Shown here: positions 24,477 through 34,286 of the stretch, in pieces
Layout of the letters: each line of letters opens with the position of its first letter
Numbering within the stretch: the stretch's first letter is position 1
Assembly: GCF_002197645.1 (NCBI RefSeq)
Contig: NZ_CP021874.1
Span: 3,720,001 to 3,784,000 of the forward strand
Direction of reading: 5' to 3'
From: Enterococcus wangshanyuanii
Lineage (GTDB): Bacteria; Bacillota; Bacilli; Lactobacillales; Enterococcaceae
Length of the DNA: 64,000 nt
Program-made: the position numbers and the translations under genes
Notes under the pieces: generated by a model
What the model was told of the DNA's origin: nothing
Databases searched by the model: none
What the model saw: only the letters and a program-made list of their open reading frames with translations

Positions 24477-24791
24477 TTCAAATCAAAGCAGTAAGTTGAA
24501 AGCGATGAATGATAAAGCATGTAGCTTATTTCTGATTTTGATATTTATTTAAAGACAGGGCTCTCCCTGTCTTTTTTTGTCTATTATACTCAAGTATCCA
24601 AGCTTTTTTAGTACGTGTTTTGATATATGTGTGGTGAGGAAAACAGTAAATCGTATGAATCAAACAAATTTGAAGGCAAAAAAATTATCAATAGATTTGA
24701 ACATTTATAAGTAGTAAACTGAATTTACGGATGTTTTAAAGAAGCTATTAGGAATAAGAACGTTTAAGAATGTGATAGAAAGGAAAATGAT
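24477..24791 (+). other. intergenic region
   Basis: 315 bp. Apart from the DUF805 terminator (24551-24579) it is AT-rich with no supported gene or clear regulatory motif. An AAAGGAAAATG site precedes the GNAT gene. Confidence 0.5.
24551..24579 (+). terminator. DUF805 terminator
   Basis: AAAGACAGGG-CTCT-CCCTGTCTTT followed by T-run. Confidence 0.93.
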
Positions 24792-25265
24792 ATGATAGAA
24801 CAGAATCCAGAAATCAAAATTGTCAAGACAACCTCAGAAGACGAACATTTTCTTTATCTATGTCGATTGTTGGATGAAGACTTAGACCATCAAAGCTACA
24901 GTGAAAAAGATAACGAAGCGTACTCTCTTTTCAATGAGCCTCGTAAAAATCAATTGGTATTTATAGCCTATGATCAAGAGCAGCCTATCGGTTGCGCATC
25001 ACTTAAAAGGGTTGATCAAGATCATGCAGAGATCAAACGAGTATTTGTTAAAAATGAATATCGCTCAAAGAAGATTTCTTGGCAGTTGATAGATATTTTG
25101 GCTGATGAAGCGAAGAAACAGGGTTTTCAGAAGTTGATTTTGGAAACGGATATTTATTTTTTTGGTGCGGTCAAATTCTATGAAAAATATGGCTTTACGA
25201 GAATTCCAAATTTCCCGCCGTATGAAGAGATGGAGACATCGATTTGTATGGAATATGAACTGTGA
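24792..25265 (+). CDS. GNAT family N-acetyltransferase
   Basis: 157 residues. A GNAT fold is visible: FIAYDQEQPIGCASLKR, then HAEIKRVFVKNEYRSKKIS (acetyl-CoA loop), then KLILETDIYFFGAVKFYEKY and GFTRI. The pyrophosphate loop reads RSKKIS instead of R-x-x-G-x-G/A, so the first glycine is Lys; such variants occur. Substrate unknown. It stands alone with a following terminator. Confidence 0.88.
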   Translation: MIEQNPEIKIVKTTSEDEHFLYLCRLLDEDLDHQSYSEKDNEAYSLFNEPRKNQLVFIAYDQEQPIGCASLKRVDQDHAEIKRVFVKNEYRSKKISWQLIDILADEAKKQGFQKLILETDIYFFGAVKFYEKYGFTRIPNFPPYEEMETSICMEYEL

Positions 25266-25309
25266 TAAATAAAAAATGCAGTTGACTGTTTATATTGGTA
25301 TAAATAGAA

Positions 25310-25369
25310 AGCAACATGGTGATTAATTAGTGAAAACTTCTTCATTAGTTCCGCTATGTTGCTATTTTT
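25310..25369 (+). terminator. GNAT gene terminator
   Basis: AGCAACAT pairs with ATGTTGCT. An inner stem of AATTAGTGAA and TTCATTAGTT extends it, followed by ATTTTTG. The rest of the 305-bp gap (25266-25570) shows nothing recognisable. Confidence 0.75.
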
Positions 25370-25570
25370 GATAAAAAATAATGTCGCGTAACGGATTATT
25401 TAGCGGCCGGTCATTTTATTTGCTAGAAGAATCCTTTAGTGATCAAAGAAAGAGACTGTTGATGATAAAGGATTTGTTGTCTATAATATGAATGACTTTA
25501 TACATCTACAATGGGACTGAAATTTAAAAGAGTTGTTTTTATCACCAGCTCAGTTCAATCGGAGGTAATA

Positions 25571-26695
25571 ATGGAAAACGCACATCTGATTCAAAATAAA
25601 TGTAAGACATGTGGCGCTCCAATGGCTGATCCTAATGCGCAAAGATGTTCTTACTGCATGATGCCGCAGCAGGAAAATAGTGATCAACAAGCATTTCTGT
25701 GTTCAAATTGCGGCTCTTATCTTGATCATTACATGGGGGGATTTAAGTGTGACTATTGTCATTCTACATTCTCTTTGAATGATCAAATGGGCTTAGACAA
25801 AGCTTTTTTTGGTAAACAAGAAAAGCTGGATTTAGAGGTTTCACAAGATCAGGCCAAAACTGTTTTTTATGAATGGTTGGCTAAGAATGATTTATCTCAA
25901 GGAGAAATAGAAAGTATAGAGATAAAGCCGTTATATGTTCCTTATATGGTCGCGACTATTAAATATCAGGCAATATTTAGTGCGGATATCGGTCAGGAAA
26001 CGTGGGGACCATATGCTGAAATAAATGGTGTTGAGAAGAAAAGAAAAGTGATGGAGTGGCAAAACGTACAGGATCATTTTGAAAGTTCTTCGATCAAGAG
26101 TTATCTGATCACAACAGAGCTTTCTTTAGAAGTTCAAAGTTTTGCCAAAAAAGTTGATTGCAAAAAATTCATGGAAAGAGCGAGAGCACTCAAAAATGAA
26201 GAGCGGGAAAATGATTCATACTTAACTGTGTCACCTAAAAGTGTCGAAGCGATCACAAGAATAGTAAAAAAACATATTCCGATTTCTGCAAAGAAGTTAG
26301 CTAAATCTAAGCTATCAAGCAGTGAGGTAAAAGAGCTGAACATCGATTCTTTAAAATATGAAATAGCTTCCGATTATCTTTATGTCCCATTTTGGCAAGT
26401 TTTTTACAAATATAAAGGGAAAAATTACCAAGTATTGATCACTGGAACGGAGCAAGCAGATATAGCTATAGACGGGAGTAAGCCGACCATAGAAAAAGCG
26501 CGCACGATTGTCGAAAAAAAGGAAGTTCAGTCCTATAAAAATCCGTTCAGCTTTACTATTTTACTTATTTTTCTTGTAGCTATCGCTATGTTTAAACCAA
26601 TCAGATTGATCGTCTCTGTTTTACTTGGCGTTTATCTGCTAGGGTGTCTAGCAACAGCACTCAAGAACGCTAAAGCTAAAAAAAATAATTTATGA
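25571..26695 (+). CDS. zinc-ribbon membrane protein of unknown function
   Basis: 374 residues from ATG 25571, chosen because CGGAGG lies nine bases upstream; the frame is open earlier but lacks such a site. Two zinc ribbons come first: CKTCGAPMADPNAQRCSYC and CSNCGSYLDHYMGGFKCDYC. A soluble middle domain follows with two similar beta-type blocks (IKPLYVPYMVATIKYQ and SDYLYVPFWQVFYKY), each beginning with a conserved YVP. Two C-terminal membrane helices end the protein (FTILLIFLVAIAMF and LIVSVLLGVYLLGCLA). It is a tail-anchored type with the ribbons in the cytoplasm. No catalytic motif. Position before tig may be incidental. Confidence 0.75.
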   Translation: MENAHLIQNKCKTCGAPMADPNAQRCSYCMMPQQENSDQQAFLCSNCGSYLDHYMGGFKCDYCHSTFSLNDQMGLDKAFFGKQEKLDLEVSQDQAKTVFYEWLAKNDLSQGEIESIEIKPLYVPYMVATIKYQAIFSADIGQETWGPYAEINGVEKKRKVMEWQNVQDHFESSSIKSYLITTELSLEVQSFAKKVDCKKFMERARALKNEERENDSYLTVSPKSVEAITRIVKKHIPISAKKLAKSKLSSSEVKELNIDSLKYEIASDYLYVPFWQVFYKYKGKNYQVLITGTEQADIAIDGSKPTIEKARTIVEKKEVQSYKNPFSFTILLIFLVAIAMFKPIRLIVSVLLGVYLLGCLATALKNAKAKKNNL

Positions 26696-26747
26696 AGGAA
26701 AAAATACAAAAATCCGTGAATATTTTCGCTTCTTCCCGCCTAAAATG

Positions 26748-26776
26748 TTTACATTTAACTAGCTATAGTGTACTAT
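26748..26776 (+). promoter_or_regulatory. tig promoter
   Basis: TTTACA (26748-26753), 17 bp, TACTAT (26771-26776), about 60 bp before the tig start. Confidence 0.65.
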
Positions 26777-26834
26777 TTAAAGGTATGCATAACATCAATT
26801 CATGTATAAAATTAAGTTATTCGGAGGGAAACAA

Positions 26835-28118
26835 ATGTCTGCGAAATGGGAAAAAAAAGGCACCAACGATGGTGTGTTAACTTTTTCAGTTGATCAAACA
26901 CTAATTGAAAAAGGCTTGAAACAAGCATTTGATAAAGTCAAAAAAAATCTTAACGTACCAGGATTCCGTAAAGGAAAAGTGTCACGTCAAGTATTCAACC
27001 GTATGTACGGTGAAGAAGCTTTGTATGAAGATGCGTTGAACGCTGTATTACCAGAAGTTTACGAAGCAGCTGTAAAAGAAGCTGGCATCGATCCAGTATC
27101 ACAACCAAAAATCGACGTTGAAAGCATGAATAAAGGCGAAGACTGGGTTGTCACTGCAGAAGTAACAGTAAAACCTGAAGTAAAATTAGGCGAATACAAA
27201 AACTTAACAGTTGAAAAACAAGACCGTGAAGTAACAGATGAAGACGTAGATGCACGCATCCAACGCGAATTAGAAGCACAAGCAGAATTAGTGATCAAAG
27301 AAGATGAAGCAGCTGTTGAAGGCGACACTGTTGTTATCGACTTTGAAGGCTTCAAAGACGGCGTTGCTTTTGAAGGCGGCAAAGGGGAAAACTACTCTCT
27401 AGAATTAGGTTCTAACTCATTCATCCCAGGCTTTGAAGACCAATTAGTTGGTAAAAAAGCTGGCGAAGAATTAGAAGTAAAAGTAACTTTCCCAGAAGAT
27501 TACCAAGCTGAAGACTTAGCTGGTCAAGAAGCTGTCTTCCAAGTGAAAGTACACGAAGTAAAAGCAAAAGAATTACCAGAATTGGATGATGAATTTGCCA
27601 AAGACGTTGATGATTCAGTAGAATCATTAGACGAATTAAAAGAAAAATACCGTAAAGAATTAACAGAATCTAAAGAAGCTGCAGCAACAGAAGCTAAAGA
27701 CGAAGCAGCAATTCGTCAAGCAGTTGATAACGCTGAGATCGTTGATCTTCCACATGTCATGGTACATGATGAAGTACACCGTTCAATGGATGAATTCTTG
27801 AACAACATGCAACGTCAAGGAATCGCACCTGATATGTATTATCAATTAACTGGTACAACAGAAGCTGACTTGCACAAACAATTTGAAGCAGAAGCAGAAG
27901 TTCGTACGAAAACAAACCTTGTGATCGAAGCGATCGCTGCTGCTGAAGATATCGAAATTACTGAAGAAGAGATCGAAAACGAAATCAAAGATCTTTCAGA
28001 ACAATACAACATGCCGATCGATCAAGTAAAACGTGTCTTAACAGAAGATATGTTGAAACATGACATTCGCATGAAAAAAGCAGTAGAAGTTATCACTGAA
28101 ACTGCAACAGAAAAATAA
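26835..28118 (+). CDS. tig: trigger factor, ribosome-associated chaperone and peptidyl-prolyl isomerase
   Basis: 427 residues from ATG 26835, which has CGGAGGG well spaced upstream; earlier in-frame ATG at 26802 has none. The N-terminal ribosome-binding domain carries the signature [19 protein letters not shown]. The middle FKBP-type isomerase domain starts near [14 protein letters not shown], and the C-terminal helical chaperone arms follow. It binds nascent chains at the L23 exit site. The codon use is that of a highly expressed gene. Own promoter and a strong terminator. Confidence 0.98.
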   Translation: MSAKWEKKGTNDGVLTFSVDQTLIEKGLKQAFDKVKKNLNVPGFRKGKVSRQVFNRMYGEEALYEDALNAVLPEVYEAAVKEAGIDPVSQPKIDVESMNKGEDWVVTAEVTVKPEVKLGEYKNLTVEKQDREVTDEDVDARIQRELEAQAELVIKEDEAAVEGDTVVIDFEGFKDGVAFEGGKGENYSLELGSNSFIPGFEDQLVGKKAGEELEVKVTFPEDYQAEDLAGQEAVFQVKVHEVKAKELPELDDEFAKDVDDSVESLDELKEKYRKELTESKEAAATEAKDEAAIRQAVDNAEIVDLPHVMVHDEVHRSMDEFLNNMQRQGIAPDMYYQLTGTTEADLHKQFEAEAEVRTKTNLVIEAIAAAEDIEITEEEIENEIKDLSEQYNMPIDQVKRVLTEDMLKHDIRMKKAVEVITETATEK

Positions 28119-28125
28119 TTCAACT

Positions 28126-28164
28126 AAAAAAAGACATTCCTTTTCATAAGGAATGTCTTTTTTG
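28126..28164 (+). terminator. tig terminator, bidirectional
   Basis: AAAAAAAGACATTCCTT pairs with AAGGAATGTCTTTTTT around TTCAT. The A and T flanks let it also end the convergent hydrolase gene. Confidence 0.93.
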
Positions 28165-28179
28165 TTTCGCTGAAAATGG

Positions 28180-29040
28180 TCATTGCAAAATGATTTGATC
28201 TAACCAGTCGATTAGTTTTTGATAGATACGCAGACCTTCCTTATTATTTAAATCACGGTCAAAATCGTGTGGTAAATCTGAGACTTCTTCATAAACGACT
28301 GTTGGAATGAGGGTAGCTGCTTTTCTGGAAATTTCAACGGGTACATCCTGATCACCTGAGCTATGTGTCAGGAAAGCTGGTGGTAAGTTCGCCAAATCTG
28401 CTTCGGATAAGCTAAAGGTACTTTTTTCATTTGGAGCTTTCACTAAATAACTCAGCCAATTCCCAAATTGTCTACCTGATAAATAAAGAGAAAAACGTTC
28501 ATTGATAGAAACGTGAGCTATTGGTTTAGAAAAAATCAACGATTGAGCTGTCAGTGGTGCAACTTTAGCAAACTGGTTATAATAACTACTAGGCTGGCTA
28601 AAACGGGAATCAGTCAAATCATAGTAACCATAAAAACTGATCAGTCCTTTTTGCTCAGGTTTTTGGTACTTAGAAGAGAGCAAGTAAGCCAGATAACCGC
28701 CAGCAGAACGCCCAAATAAAAAGTAATCAGCTTTGGGTAAGCCTAATTTTGTCTGATAGTTGTTTAAAAACCAGTCAGTTGCTTTTTGGAGAGACGATTC
28801 AATCGTCGAAAGCTTACATTCTGGTGCCAACGGATAATCAATAGTTAATAGATTGTAGCCGTTCTCTACAAGTAGCTCACAATAAGAAATGGGCAAATCG
28901 TCCCGCTCGCCGTACACTAAACCACCGCCATGAAAATATAGCAATGTCGCTTTACTTTCAGATAGACGCTCATTAGAATAAAACGTCATGGATAACAGTA
29001 AATCATCTAGTTGACTATAACAAAATTCTTGTTTTAACAT
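28180..29040 (-). CDS. alpha/beta hydrolase (HSL/acetyl-esterase-like)
   Basis: 286 residues, cytoplasmic. The oxyanion motif HGGG (37-40, LLYFHGGGLVYG), the Ser elbow FGRSAGGYLAYLL (S112), an Asp in THSSGDQDVP and a late His in LPHDFDRD match the hormone-sensitive-lipase branch of the alpha/beta hydrolases. These cleave short-chain esters. ACGGAGGAATTCTC precedes the ATG. It is convergent with tig and divergent from the allantoin genes; no link to them is evident. Confidence 0.9.
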   Translation of the reverse strand: MLKQEFCYSQLDDLLLSMTFYSNERLSESKATLLYFHGGGLVYGERDDLPISYCELLVENGYNLLTIDYPLAPECKLSTIESSLQKATDWFLNNYQTKLGLPKADYFLFGRSAGGYLAYLLSSKYQKPEQKGLISFYGYYDLTDSRFSQPSSYYNQFAKVAPLTAQSLIFSKPIAHVSINERFSLYLSGRQFGNWLSYLVKAPNEKSTFSLSEADLANLPPAFLTHSSGDQDVPVEISRKAATLIPTVVYEEVSDLPHDFDRDLNNKEGLRIYQKLIDWLDQIILQ

Positions 29041-29123
29041 GAGAATTCCTCCGTAATTTTAAATAGTTTCACGAACTTATTTCTATTTTAACCCATGTAA
29101 ACCCAATATTTATGTTTAATGCG

Positions 29124-29187
29124 CACAAAGATAAGAGTTAATTTGTGAAAGTTGTATAGTGTGTGAAAATCAGGAACCGCTTACAAT
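29124..29187 (+). promoter_or_regulatory. allC promoter with candidate PucR operator and cre-like site
   Basis: CACAAA (29124-29129) and TTTGTG (29142-29147) form an inverted repeat. After 28 bp comes ACCGCTTACAAT (29176-29187). It contains a -10 (TACAAT) and overlaps a cre-like 14-mer (29172-29185, 12 of 14 matches to TGWNANCGNTNWCA). The -35 is poor (GTGTGT), as expected for an activator-dependent promoter. The same module recurs at 41612-41674. Confidence 0.55.
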
Positions 29188-29219
29188 GAATATGATAACA
29201 AAAGAGGGAGATGTATCAA

Positions 29220-30446
29220 ATGGATTTAAAGAAAGTTTTGCAAGAAAATATCGAGCTTTTATCTAATATTGGCAATGATCCAACCGGCGGAATGACACGC
29301 TTACTGTACTCTGATTCATGGTTGGCAGCACAGAAAACTGTGAAAGAAAAATTAGAAGCGATCGGTCTGACCGCTTCATTTGATGAGATCGGGAACCTCT
29401 TTGGTAGAGTAGAAGGAACGGATTTTCCAGAAGAGACAGTGTTGTCTGGCTCACATATAGATACTGTTGTTAATGGTGGCAACTTAGACGGTCAGTTTGG
29501 TGTGATCGCAGCTTACGTAGCGATTCAGTATTTGCTAGAAACTCATGGCAAACCAAAACGCTCACTAGAAGTTATTTCGATGGCCGAAGAAGAAGGCAGC
29601 CGTTTCCCAACTGTTTTCTGGGGCAGTAAAAACTTCGTTGGTGAAGCGAAAAAAGAAGATGTTATCGACATCGCTGATTTTGAAGGCTTGAAATTTGTGG
29701 AGGAAATGCGTCGCCATGGCTTTGATTTTAGAGATGAAACGAAAGCTGTTCGAAAAGATATCAAAGCATTCGTAGAAATTCATATCGAGCAAGGAACAGT
29801 TCTTGAAAAAGAAAACCTTCAAATCGGTGTCGTCAATAATATTGCTGGACAAAGAAGATATACGATCGTCTTAAAAGGTGAAGCAAATCATGCAGGAACA
29901 ACGCCAATGGGCTATCGTAAAGATGCAGTCTACGGCTTTGCAAAAATTTGTTCACAAGCAATAGACCGTGCGCTTGAAGTCGGTGATCCGCTAGTGTTGA
30001 CCTTCGGTAAGGTCGAACCAAAACCAAATACAGTGAACGTTGTTCCTGGTGAGGTATTATTCACGATGGATTGCCGTCATACGGATAGCGGTGAGCTTCA
30101 TACATTTACGCAAGAAATCGAAGCGTTAATGAGAAAAATCGCTGCAGAACATGAATTAGAAATCGATATCGATCTATGGATGGACGAAGCACCAGTTCCA
30201 ATGAATGAAGAAATCGTAACAGCAATTGAAACGGCTGCGAAAGCTGAGCATATGGACTATAAGGTGATGCATAGTGGTGCTGGGCATGATTCTCAAATCA
30301 TCGCACCTAATTTCCCAACAGCGATGATCTTTGTTCCAAGTATCAATGGGATCAGTCATAATCCAGCAGAAGCGACAGACATTGACGATTTAGTCAACGG
30401 CGTAAAAGTATTAGCAAGTACGTTGTACGAATTAGCATATAAATAA
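29220..30446 (+). CDS. allC: allantoate amidohydrolase
   Basis: 408 residues from ATG 29220. An ATG at 29211 abuts the GAGGGAG ribosome site and is too close. M20-family metal enzyme: LSGSHIDTVVNGGNLDGQFG (metal His and Asp), the AEEEGSRFP pair, FVEIHIEQGTVLE, HAGTTPMG and the late GAGHDSQIIAP. It splits allantoate to ureidoglycine, CO2 and ammonia using a binuclear metal centre. It heads the first allantoin operon, and the next two genes encode the following steps. Confidence 0.93.
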   Translation: MDLKKVLQENIELLSNIGNDPTGGMTRLLYSDSWLAAQKTVKEKLEAIGLTASFDEIGNLFGRVEGTDFPEETVLSGSHIDTVVNGGNLDGQFGVIAAYVAIQYLLETHGKPKRSLEVISMAEEEGSRFPTVFWGSKNFVGEAKKEDVIDIADFEGLKFVEEMRRHGFDFRDETKAVRKDIKAFVEIHIEQGTVLEKENLQIGVVNNIAGQRRYTIVLKGEANHAGTTPMGYRKDAVYGFAKICSQAIDRALEVGDPLVLTFGKVEPKPNTVNVVPGEVLFTMDCRHTDSGELHTFTQEIEALMRKIAAEHELEIDIDLWMDEAPVPMNEEIVTAIETAAKAEHMDYKVMHSGAGHDSQIIAPNFPTAMIFVPSINGISHNPAEATDIDDLVNGVKVLASTLYELAYK

Positions 30447-30464
30447 GAAAGTAGGCAAAATAAA

Positions 30465-31250
30465 ATGGGGTATAAAAATAATCAAACGGGCTATCTTGAC
30501 GGTTTACTATCATCAAGAGCAGTCATTAAAAAAAATAATTACGCACTGATCCCTCACGATGGATTAGTGAATAATGTGATTCCAGGTTTTGAAAATTGTG
30601 ATTGTTCGATTCTAGGATCAAAACAATTAGGCGCAAATTTTGTCGATTACATCATTACCCTTCACAAAGATGGTAAAAATGAACGTGGTTTTGGCGGTGA
30701 AGGAATCGAGACGATCGTTTACGTGATCGATGGTGTCTTAAAAGTCAGTGATGGCAACGAAACACACGAAGTAAAAAAAGGCGGTTATGTGTATTTACCA
30801 GCAAGCACATTGATGTATTTAGAAAATGGTCAAGATGCTGATACAGAGATTTTCTTGTACAAAAAACGGTATCAACCATTAGAAGGCTATGAAGCACATA
30901 AAGTCGTAGGCAACGTCAATGACATTGAACCGATTGAATATGAAGGAATGAAAGATGTTCTATTATGGGATTTCTTACCGAAAGATTTAGGTTTTGACAT
31001 GAATTTCCACATCCTTTCATTTGAACCTGGAGCTAGCCATGGGTATATCGAAACGCACTATCAAGAACACGGTGCTTACTTACTTTCAGGACAAGGGATG
31101 TACAATTTGGATAACGAATGGATGCCAGTCGAAAAAGGGGATTACATCTTTATGAGTTCTTATGTACAACAAGCGGCATATGCTGTTGGTCGTGATGAGC
31201 CTTTGATGTATGTCTATTCAAAAGATTGTAACCGTGATCCAGAAATTTAA
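30465..31250 (+). CDS. allE: (S)-ureidoglycine aminohydrolase, bicupin
   Basis: 261 residues, two cupin domains (about 50-125 and 180-250). It turns ureidoglycine, the product of AllC, into ureidoglycolate and ammonia. Visible: [20 protein letters not shown] at the start, [20 protein letters not shown] and KGGYVYLPA in the first cupin, [20 protein letters not shown] (metal-binding Glu/His/Gln) and [18 protein letters not shown] in the second. Length and motifs are those of YlbA/AllE. It lies 18 bp after allC. Confidence 0.93.
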   Translation: MGYKNNQTGYLDGLLSSRAVIKKNNYALIPHDGLVNNVIPGFENCDCSILGSKQLGANFVDYIITLHKDGKNERGFGGEGIETIVYVIDGVLKVSDGNETHEVKKGGYVYLPASTLMYLENGQDADTEIFLYKKRYQPLEGYEAHKVVGNVNDIEPIEYEGMKDVLLWDFLPKDLGFDMNFHILSFEPGASHGYIETHYQEHGAYLLSGQGMYNLDNEWMPVEKGDYIFMSSYVQQAAYAVGRDEPLMYVYSKDCNRDPEI

Positions 31251-31273
31251 TTTAGTGAAGAGGAAGTTTAAGA

Positions 31274-32341
31274 ATGAATGAAACTGTTGTAGTGAAACCA
31301 GAGGAATTGCATGATTTGATTGAAAATAAATTAGAAAAAGCAGGTCTGAAATCAGAGCATGCAGAGGAAGTGGCGACACACTTGGTATTTGCAGATGCTT
31401 GCGGTATCCATTCACATGGCGCTGTCAGAGTGGAGTATTACGCAGAACAAATCGACAAAGGTGGCGTAACTCTTGATCCAAAAATTGAATTTGAAGAAAC
31501 TGGACCAAGCTCAGGGATCGTCCATGGGAAAAATGGAGCTGGACAATACGTAGCGGATGTCGGCCTTGGCTATGCGATCGATATGGCAAAAAAATCTGGC
31601 GTAGCTGTTGTCGGTATTTCCAAAATCAGTCATAGTGGTGCACTTTCTTATTACGTAAAAAAAGCTGCTCAGCATGATTTAGTCGCGATCGCAATGTGTC
31701 AGTCTGATCCAATGGTTGTCCCATTTGGCGGGAAAGAAAATTATTTTGGCACGAACCCGATCGCATTTGCTGCTCCTAGAAAAGATCATGAGCCGGTCGT
31801 TTTTGATATGGCAACAACAGTTCAGGCATGGGGCAAGGTATTGGATGCGCGTTCTAAAAATAAAGATATTCCCGATACTTGGGCAGTCGATAAAGATGGG
31901 AAACCTACAACAAATCCGCATAAAGTCAATGGCTTATTGCCGATCGCAGGACCAAAAGGATATGGACTGATGATGATGGTGGATATCTTATCTGGTATGC
32001 TTTTAGGCTTACCGTTCGGAAAACATGTATCATCGATGTATGATGATATCACTAAAGGACGCGATGTTGGCCAAATGTATATTTTGATCGATCCAAGATG
32101 TTTCACAGATTTGGATATGTTTAAGGCTTCTGTCGATGGAATGGTTGAAGAACTTCATGAGATTCCAGCAGCAGATGGTTTTGATCAGGTTTATTATCCA
32201 GGTGAGATCAATCAAATCAATTATGAAAAATCAATGACAGAGGGTATTGAGATCGTAAAAGACATCTATGATTATCTGAAAAGCGATACCTTACACTATG
32301 ATCGTTATGAAAATACGAATGCTTTTGGTGAAAAGAAATAA
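31274..32341 (+). CDS. allD: ureidoglycolate dehydrogenase 1
   Basis: 355 residues of the malate/L-lactate/ureidoglycolate dehydrogenase (LDH2) family. It oxidises ureidoglycolate to oxalurate with NAD(P). Family signatures: ACGIHSHGAVRVEYYAEQI (catalytic His), GVAVVGISKISHSGALSYYV, CQSDPMVVPFGGKENYFGTN and PIAGPKGYGLMMMVDILSG. GAAGAGGAAG precedes the ATG, 23 bp after allE. A paralogue lies downstream across a repeat array. Confidence 0.92.
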   Translation: MNETVVVKPEELHDLIENKLEKAGLKSEHAEEVATHLVFADACGIHSHGAVRVEYYAEQIDKGGVTLDPKIEFEETGPSSGIVHGKNGAGQYVADVGLGYAIDMAKKSGVAVVGISKISHSGALSYYVKKAAQHDLVAIAMCQSDPMVVPFGGKENYFGTNPIAFAAPRKDHEPVVFDMATTVQAWGKVLDARSKNKDIPDTWAVDKDGKPTTNPHKVNGLLPIAGPKGYGLMMMVDILSGMLLGLPFGKHVSSMYDDITKGRDVGQMYILIDPRCFTDLDMFKASVDGMVEELHEIPAADGFDQVYYPGEINQINYEKSMTEGIEIVKDIYDYLKSDTLHYDRYENTNAFGEKK

Positions 32342-32370
32342 TTAGACTGAACTACTGTAAAAAAGCAAAA

Positions 32371-32765
32371 GACTTTCTTAAGAAAGTGTTGAATATTTAT
32401 GTTATCCAGCTATACAGGCTAGCTCTTCGGAAAAAAGATAAAAATAGAGTGAGACAAAAAACGTCTCAATCGATTTTTTCTATTTTTCTGTCAGAGCCTG
32501 ACGAGCCTGTTCCGCTTTTATCGTTATCTAGCTACACAAATCAATTCTTAGGAAAATAGATAAATTGCCAGTGAGACAGAAAGCGTCTCAAAGTCAATTT
32601 CCTAATTTCTACAGAATTAGACGATTTGTTGCGCTTTTACTGTTATCCAGCTGTACAAGCCAACCTTTCGGAAAAAAGATAAAAATAAATTGTGGCAAAA
32701 AGCACCACATTTTATTTTTCCTATTTTTCAGTCAAGGTTGAACGGCTTTTTCCGCTTTTATTAGA
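32371..32765 (+). repeat. array of three ~120-bp covarying hairpin repeats
   Basis: Opens with ACTTTC-ttaa-GAAAGT and then three units starting GTTATC(C/T)AG. Tips: TGAGAC/GTCTCA (32450-32468), TGAGAC/GTCTCA (32572-32590), TGTGG/CCACA (32691-32709). Outer arms: CAGGCT/AGCCTG, CAAATC/GATTTG, CAAGCC/GGCTT. Each unit ends near TTCCGCTTTTA (TTGCGCTTTTA in the second); the last ends 7 bp before the AAGGAGG of the next gene. The units resemble those at 58433-59012. Confidence 0.88.
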
Positions 32766-32780
32766 AGGAGGGATTCACTT

Positions 32781-33830
32781 ATGAGAGTTACGAAAGCAGA
32801 GTTACATCAATTGATCCAAGACAAAATTGCAAAAGCAGGGTTATCAAAGGAGCATGCGGCGATTGTCAGCGATGTTTTGACCTTTGCTGATGCTAGAGGG
32901 ATTCATTCGCACGGGGCAATGCGTGTAGAATATTATTCCGAAAGAATTGCTAAAGGCGGCATTACAAATGATCCATCCTTTTCTTTTGAGCAGACTGCAG
33001 CAAGCTGCGGGATATTTGAAGGAGATAATGGTTCCGGTTTTGTGGCAGCAAAATTAGCAATGGATCATGCAATTGACATGGCAAAAGAAAATGGGGTAGC
33101 AGTTGTTGGTGTACGTAATATTTCTCATAGTGGAGCCCTTGCTTATTATGTGGAGCGTGCAGCAGAGCAGGATATGGTTGCTTTATCTGTTTGTCAGTCC
33201 GATCCGATGGTGGTACCATTTGGCGGCAGTGAGCCCTATTTTGGCACGAATCCGATCGCATTTGCTGCACCGAGTAATGATGAACGGATCATCACATTCG
33301 ATATGGCAACGACTGTTCAAGCGTGGGGCAAGATTTTACATGCTCGTTCGAAAAAAGAAGCCATTCCAGATTCGTGGGCAGTCGATGAAAAAGGCAATCC
33401 AACAACGGATTCTACAGCAGTTAATGCTTTATTACCGATCGCAGGACCAAAAGGGTATGGTTTGATGATGATGGTGGATGTGCTATCTGGGATTTTGCTA
33501 GGCGTCCCATTCGGCAAACATGTTTCTTCAATGTATCATGATTTATCTAAAGGAAGAGAACTAGGTCAACTTCACATTGTGATCAATCCAGAATTCTTTA
33601 TTGGTATTGATACGTTCAAAAAAAATATTTCAGCAATGCTGGATGAAATCAAACAAATCAGTCCCAGTCCGGGATTTGCAGAAGTGAATTACCCTGGTGA
33701 ACGAGGACGCGCACGAGAAAAGAATTATGAAGAAAACGGAATTGAGATCGTCGATGACATTTATCAATATCTGATCAGTGATGATATACATTATGATCGC
33801 TATGATCATAAAAATAAATTTGCAGAATAA
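32781..33830 (+). CDS. ureidoglycolate dehydrogenase 2 (paralogue)
   Basis: 349 residues, the same LDH2-type family and clearly homologous along its length to the preceding dehydrogenase: ARGIHSHGAMRVEYYSERI, GVAVVGVRNISHSGALAYYV, CQSDPMVVPFGGSEPYFGTN, PIAGPKGYGLMMMVDVLSG. All signature residues are kept, so it should be active. The presence of two suggests different substrate or cofactor preference, or dosage. AAGGAGG lies directly after the hairpin array. A second array separates it from fdrA. Confidence 0.9.
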   Translation: MRVTKAELHQLIQDKIAKAGLSKEHAAIVSDVLTFADARGIHSHGAMRVEYYSERIAKGGITNDPSFSFEQTAASCGIFEGDNGSGFVAAKLAMDHAIDMAKENGVAVVGVRNISHSGALAYYVERAAEQDMVALSVCQSDPMVVPFGGSEPYFGTNPIAFAAPSNDERIITFDMATTVQAWGKILHARSKKEAIPDSWAVDEKGNPTTDSTAVNALLPIAGPKGYGLMMMVDVLSGILLGVPFGKHVSSMYHDLSKGRELGQLHIVINPEFFIGIDTFKKNISAMLDEIKQISPSPGFAEVNYPGERGRAREKNYEENGIEIVDDIYQYLISDDIHYDRYDHKNKFAE

Positions 33831-33838
33831 TCTGCCTA

Positions 33839-34260
33839 GAATCACAGCGAAGGTATTTGAGCTGGTGGTGAAAAGTACAAGACTTTCACAAGAAAGAGTT
33901 GAACATTTTTTTGATAAGAGCTTAAACGAGTTTACAACACTTTTAAACTTATCTAGTTTCATAGGCTAACTCTTCAGAAAAAAGATAAAATCTGCATGTG
34001 ACAGAAAGCGTCACAATCAATTTTTCCTATTTTGCTGAGAATCACAGCGAAGATATTTGAGCTGATGATGAACAGTACAAGACTTTCGTAAGAAAGAGTT
34101 GAACATTTTTTCGATAAGAGCTTAAACGAGTTTACAACACTTTTAAACTTATCCAGTTTCGTGAGCTAAGCTCTCGGAAAAAAGATAAAAATGGAGTGTG
34201 ACAAAGAACGTCACAATCAATTTTTCCTATTTTTCAGTCGAGCGTAAACGAGCTCACTAC
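33839..34260 (+). repeat. 200-bp tandem duplication carrying hairpin repeats
   Basis: A 200-bp unit starting GAATCACAGCGAAG is present at 33839 and again at 34039. Each has GACTTTC..GAAAGAGTTGAACA, CGAGTTTACAACACTTTTAA and then a hairpin of the same family (tips TGTGAC/GTCACA at 33997-34015 and 34197-34215). The second has full outer arms GTGAGCT/AGCTCAC. In the first the right outer arm has been replaced by the start of the next unit. Confidence 0.85.
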
Positions 34261-34286
34261 ACTTTTAAACAAATGGAGGAATTTCA

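Noticed and set aside
24490..24503. cre-like TGAAAGCGATGAAT
   Set aside because: Lies just after the DUF805 stop, not near a promoter, with two mismatches at key positions.
29216..30359. Several minus-strand frames inside allC
   Set aside because: Shadows of the plus-strand gene, which has all catalytic motifs.
32371..32765. CRISPR array
   Set aside because: The repeats are about 120 bp, adjacent without unique spacers, and made of covarying inverted arms; there are no cas genes.
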